Below, piece after piece: positions 29,622-31,914 of a DNA stretch of 31,914 bases; the stretch's first letter is position 1; each line of letters starts with the position of its first letter. Under the pieces are notes generated by a model. That model saw only the letters and a list, made by a program, of their open reading frames with translations. It had not been told where the DNA came from and ran no database searches. This stretch comes from a virus, in the IMG/VR virus record IMGVR_UViG_3300006413_000006, positions 1 to 31,914 of that record, one strand, 5' to 3'. A program made the position numbers and the translations under genes.

Positions 29622-29812
29622 TGGATTTGTACACTTATCTGTTAGATAAGATTGAAAAAAGACGAATAGAAATAAGCGATACGCTTATGTCTAACGGTAT
29701 TGCTAATATGGAGCAATATCACCATCTTATGGGTCAGGTTTCTGCATTTAGCGACCTTGAGTCCATAATAAAAGAAACCCGAAAAAGAATGGAGACTGCC
29801 GACGATGACTAA
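29621..29812 (+). CDS. Small helical protein of unknown function
   Basis: A 63-residue protein that is almost entirely helical and charged (LDKIEKRRIEISDTLMSNGIANMEQYHHLMGQVSAF...KETRKRME). The pattern suggests a short helical hairpin or coiled coil that oligomerises. It overlaps its neighbours at both ends (TAATG before, eight bases after), so it is a real member of the late operon. No function can be given; head assembly is inferred from position only. Confidence 0.72.
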   Translation: MDLYTYLLDKIEKRRIEISDTLMSNGIANMEQYHHLMGQVSAFSDLESIIKETRKRMETADDD

Positions 29813-30278
29813 AAGGTTATACGTTCCTGACCATGTAATAAAGGAACGCCAAGCCGCTAACGAAGCGCAAACGCAAAAGAAAAAAGATTTATTAAATCCT
29901 GCTACTTTTGCACTTTCTGATAAAGTCGATGAAACACGACCTGCTTTAGAAAGACTTCCTAAACCCACAGGCTGGCGTATCCTCATACTTCCCTATACTC
30001 TTCCTGAGTCTACAAAAGGTGGTGTTATACTATCTGATGAAACTCGTACGAGAGAACAACTCGCTACAAATATAGGCTATGTTGTTTCTCTTGGACCAGA
30101 TGCATATGCAGACACAAATAAGTTTCCTGATGGTGCATGGTGTAAAAAAGGCGATTGGGTAATGTTTGGTCGTTACGCTGGGTCACGATTTAAAATTGAT
30201 GGTGCAGAGCCTCGTCTTCTAAATGATGATGAGATTCTGGCTGTTATAGATGACCCTCGTGATATTTTAGCTGTTTAG
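29805..30278 (+). CDS. GroES-like co-chaperonin (Cpn10)
   Basis: A 157-residue protein. From residue 52 it matches the GroES fold: PTGWRILILPYTLPESTKGGVILSDETRTREQLATNIGYVVSLGPDAY, then a strand pair (CKKGDWVMFGRYAG), then LLNDDEILAVI. The segment 67-82 corresponds to the GroES mobile loop and keeps the hydrophobic VIL that docks on GroEL. The first 50 residues are an extra charged extension not found in bacterial GroES (about 97 residues). Phages such as T4 (gp31) use their own cochaperonin to fold capsid protein with host GroEL. Its place between portal and capsid genes suggests the same job here. Confidence 0.82.
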   Translation: MTKRLYVPDHVIKERQAANEAQTQKKKDLLNPATFALSDKVDETRPALERLPKPTGWRILILPYTLPESTKGGVILSDETRTREQLATNIGYVVSLGPDAYADTNKFPDGAWCKKGDWVMFGRYAGSRFKIDGAEPRLLNDDEILAVIDDPRDILAV

Positions 30279-30287
30279 GAGTAAAAG

Positions 30288-31175
30288 ATGGCAGAAGAAA
30301 AAGAAAAAATTGAAGAAAACGTAGAAATCGAAGTAGAAGAAGCTGAAGCTGAAGAAAAACAAGAAGAAGTTGTTGCTCAAGAAGCTGAAACAGAACAACC
30401 TTCGTCTGACTCAGAACATGAAGAATATTCTGAAGGCGTTAAAAAACGCATCGATCGTTTGACGTATAAGATGCGTGAAGCGGAACGTCGCGAACAAGCG
30501 GCATTGGAATACGCTAAAAATATAAAAGAAGAAAATGAAAAACTAACAAAAAATTATTCTGAAGCAGGTTCTGCGCTGGTTACTGAAACAAGTGGCCGCA
30601 TAAAGAGTCAACTTTCAGAAGCTAAACGTGCATTAAAATTAGCTTATGAAGAAGGCGATTCTGAAGCTATGGCAGATGCACAAGAGTTAGTTGCTAAACT
30701 CAGTGTTGAAAGTGATCGTCTTTCTAGGGAAGAAGCTCAATGGAAACAAAGACAAGAAGCGCAAACCGAAACAGAAGTTGAAACCCCAAAACAGCCAGAA
30801 CAGCCTCAACAGGCGGCTGCACCTGCCGATCCGAGAGCACAAAAATGGGCTTCAGAAAACGAATGGTTTGGAAAAGATGAAGGAATGACCTTTACAGCGT
30901 TCTCAATTCATCGTAAACTGATCGAAGAAGAGGGATATAATCCCCAATCTGAAGATTATTATGCTGAGATTGATTCTCGCATGCGTAGAGAGTTTCCTCA
31001 TAAATTTGAGGAAGAAAAATCTGGACAACGGAAACCCGCCCAAACCGTTGCTCCTGCCAACCGAAACTCTAAAACTGGGCGCAAGACAGTTCGTTTGACT
31101 CAAAGTCAAGTGGCTATCGCAAAGAAACTCGGTGTTCCACTTGAGGAATATGCGAAACACGTGAAGGAGGCTTAA
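30288..31175 (+). CDS. Probable capsid scaffolding protein
   Basis: A 295-residue protein. The first 50 residues are nearly all Glu, Val and Ala (very acidic). Long charged helices follow (about 50-160, KKRIDRLTYKMREAERREQAALEYAKNIKEENEKL), then a Gln/Pro-rich linker. The C-terminal part is basic (KTGRKTVRLTQSQVAIAKKLGVPLEEYAKHV). An acidic coiled-coil body with a basic end is the usual design of phage scaffolds, which bind capsid protein through the basic end and leave the prohead. Position after the portal and before a capsid-like gene supports this. AGGAG precedes the ATG. Confidence 0.72.
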   Translation: MAEEKEKIEENVEIEVEEAEAEEKQEEVVAQEAETEQPSSDSEHEEYSEGVKKRIDRLTYKMREAERREQAALEYAKNIKEENEKLTKNYSEAGSALVTETSGRIKSQLSEAKRALKLAYEEGDSEAMADAQELVAKLSVESDRLSREEAQWKQRQEAQTETEVETPKQPEQPQQAAAPADPRAQKWASENEWFGKDEGMTFTAFSIHRKLIEEEGYNPQSEDYYAEIDSRMRREFPHKFEEEKSGQRKPAQTVAPANRNSKTGRKTVRLTQSQVAIAKKLGVPLEEYAKHVKEA

Positions 31176-31637
31176 ATGTCTGAAAATAGCAAGAGAACTC
31201 CTCGCGCTTCTGAAACACGTTCAAAAACTGAGCGCAGAAAACCGTGGCGACCAGCTTCATCCCTTGAAGCACCGCAACCTCCTGAAGGTTATCAATTCAG
31301 GTGGGTAAGAACAGAAATTCGTGGCGAAGAAGATCGCAAAAACGTTTCTGGTCGAATCCGAGAAGGATATGAACCTGTTCGTGCAGATGATTATCCAGAC
31401 TTTGATGCTCCTACCATTGAAGATGGTAAGCATGCAGGAGTCATCGGTGTTGGTGGGTTGATGTTAACTAAAGTGCCACAAGAGATAGTAGAAAGCCGTG
31501 ATGAATATTTTGCGTCGCAAACTTCTGATCAAATGACAGCGGTGGACAATGATCTCATGAAGGAACAACATCCTTCTATGCCTATTTCGAAAGATAGGCA
31601 GTCTCGTGTAACCTTTGGTGGTCCTAACACTAAGTAG
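31176..31637 (+). CDS. Conserved-looking phage structural-region protein
   Basis: A 153-residue protein. A basic disordered start (KRTPRASETRSKTERRKPWRP) is followed by a folded part (PPEGYQFRWVRTEIRGEEDRKNVSGRIREGYEPVRADDYPDF, then HAGVIGVGGLMLTKVPQEIVESRDEYF). Such proteins with the YQFRWVR...REGYEPV block occur between scaffold and capsid genes in many podovirus-like phages and are of unknown function. A head or head-assembly role is inferred. The ATG follows the scaffold stop directly, with AAGGAGG inside the end of that gene. Confidence 0.75.
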   Translation: MSENSKRTPRASETRSKTERRKPWRPASSLEAPQPPEGYQFRWVRTEIRGEEDRKNVSGRIREGYEPVRADDYPDFDAPTIEDGKHAGVIGVGGLMLTKVPQEIVESRDEYFASQTSDQMTAVDNDLMKEQHPSMPISKDRQSRVTFGGPNTK

Positions 31638-31668
31638 GCCACATAGTTAAACCCGTAAGGAGTGGATA

Positions 31669-31914
31669 ATGGCAAATAAAGACGCCGCTTTTGGGCTAAA
31701 GCCCGTCCGTACTTTGGGTGGTGTAGCGAACTTCACAACAAACGAGTACGATATTGCAAGTAACCATAGTAATGCAATTTTTCAGGGTTCACCTGTTATC
31801 GCTACTGCCGCTGGTGGTATCGATGTTGCAGCTGGTTCTTCCGATAAAATCGTAGGTGTTTTTCAAGGTTGTTCTTATACTGACCCAACATCTGGAGAAC
31901 CTGTATTTTCGAAT
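31669..31914 (+). CDS. Probable major capsid (or other virion) protein, N-terminal part
   Basis: The window ends after 82 codons. The start MANKDAAFGLKPVRTLGG, then NEYDIASNHSNAIFQGSPV and VGVFQGCSYTDP, is a pattern I associate with structural proteins of marine podovirus-like phages, often annotated as coat or capsid protein. Being next after the scaffold-like gene and one small gene also favours the major capsid protein. GGAG lies six bases before the ATG. The rest of the protein is beyond the edge, so a decoration or other head protein cannot be excluded. Confidence 0.6.
   Translation, partial: MANKDAAFGLKPVRTLGGVANFTTNEYDIASNHSNAIFQGSPVIATAAGGIDVAAGSSDKIVGVFQGCSYTDPTSGEPVFSN

Noticed and set aside
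1-31914. Prophage or integrated element
   Set aside because: No integrase, attachment-site repeat or host gene is visible; the Leu762 polymerase alone is not enough to claim a temperate phage.

Overview
The window reads as part of a double-stranded DNA tailed-phage genome of about 40% GC by eye, most likely a podovirus-like phage of a marine heterotrophic bacterium. It has a terminase, a large podovirus-style portal, a scaffold-like protein, a T4-type lysozyme and a complete phage replication set. There are no host genes, no integrase and no tRNA. The marine assignment is an inference from the style of the genes (family A polymerase, GroES-like protein, AEP-type primase, DUF932 protein) and not from a database match. 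Structural genes sit at both ends: a holin-like tail and lysozyme at the left, and portal, scaffold and a capsid-like start at the right. The missing tail genes therefore probably lie between the two ends of the window on a circular map.

Layout. 1-562: the end of a holin-like gene and an overlapping lysozyme. 519-2176: the only minus-strand operon, a SNF2-type helicase followed by a small XRE-type regulator. 2250-8337: HD nucleotidase, two uncharacterised proteins, a putative ssDNA-binding protein, a PrimPol/TOTE-type primase, a UvrD-like helicase and a small winged-helix-like protein. 8429-13670: a translationally coupled run of SAM methyltransferase, a protein resembling the alpha-glutamyl/putrescinyl thymine pyrophosphorylase (5-hmdU DNA kinase helical domain) family, a ThyA-family enzyme, a DUF1599/NMAD1-like protein, family A DNA polymerase and an NrdR-like zinc ribbon. 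13746-18639: small early or accessory genes and a DUF932 protein. 18640-21883: regulatory DNA with terminase small subunit, a PD-(D/E)XK nuclease and small DNA-binding-like proteins separated by terminators, hairpins and promoters. 21884-31914: late structural genes (three unrecognised proteins, TerL, portal, two small proteins, GroES-like, scaffold-like, one conserved protein, and the start of a capsid-like protein).

Main points of interest. (1) The gene cluster 8429-11382 looks like a thymine hypermodification module: a ThyA-type enzyme that could make 5-hydroxymethyl-dUMP, a thymine pyrophosphorylase-like protein, a methyltransferase and a nucleotide-modification-associated domain. No P-loop 5-hmdU kinase is visible in the window. 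(2) Intergenic regions carry a recurrent promoter-like unit, ATTTTG followed 20 bp later by GTATACTATATTATAA, in at least five fixed-spacing copies and about five variants. (3) Arrays of a 7-mer repeated every 8 bp occur in opposite orientation at about 2.9 kb and 18.7 kb. (4) Three proteins share a C-terminal winged-helix-like domain, and one of them lies in a short island of strikingly different base composition.

Transcription appears to start from many promoters in the accessory region, each group closed by a GC-rich hairpin terminator. The replication, modification and late modules are tightly packed with ATGA or TAATG overlaps. All functions are read from sequence motifs only.
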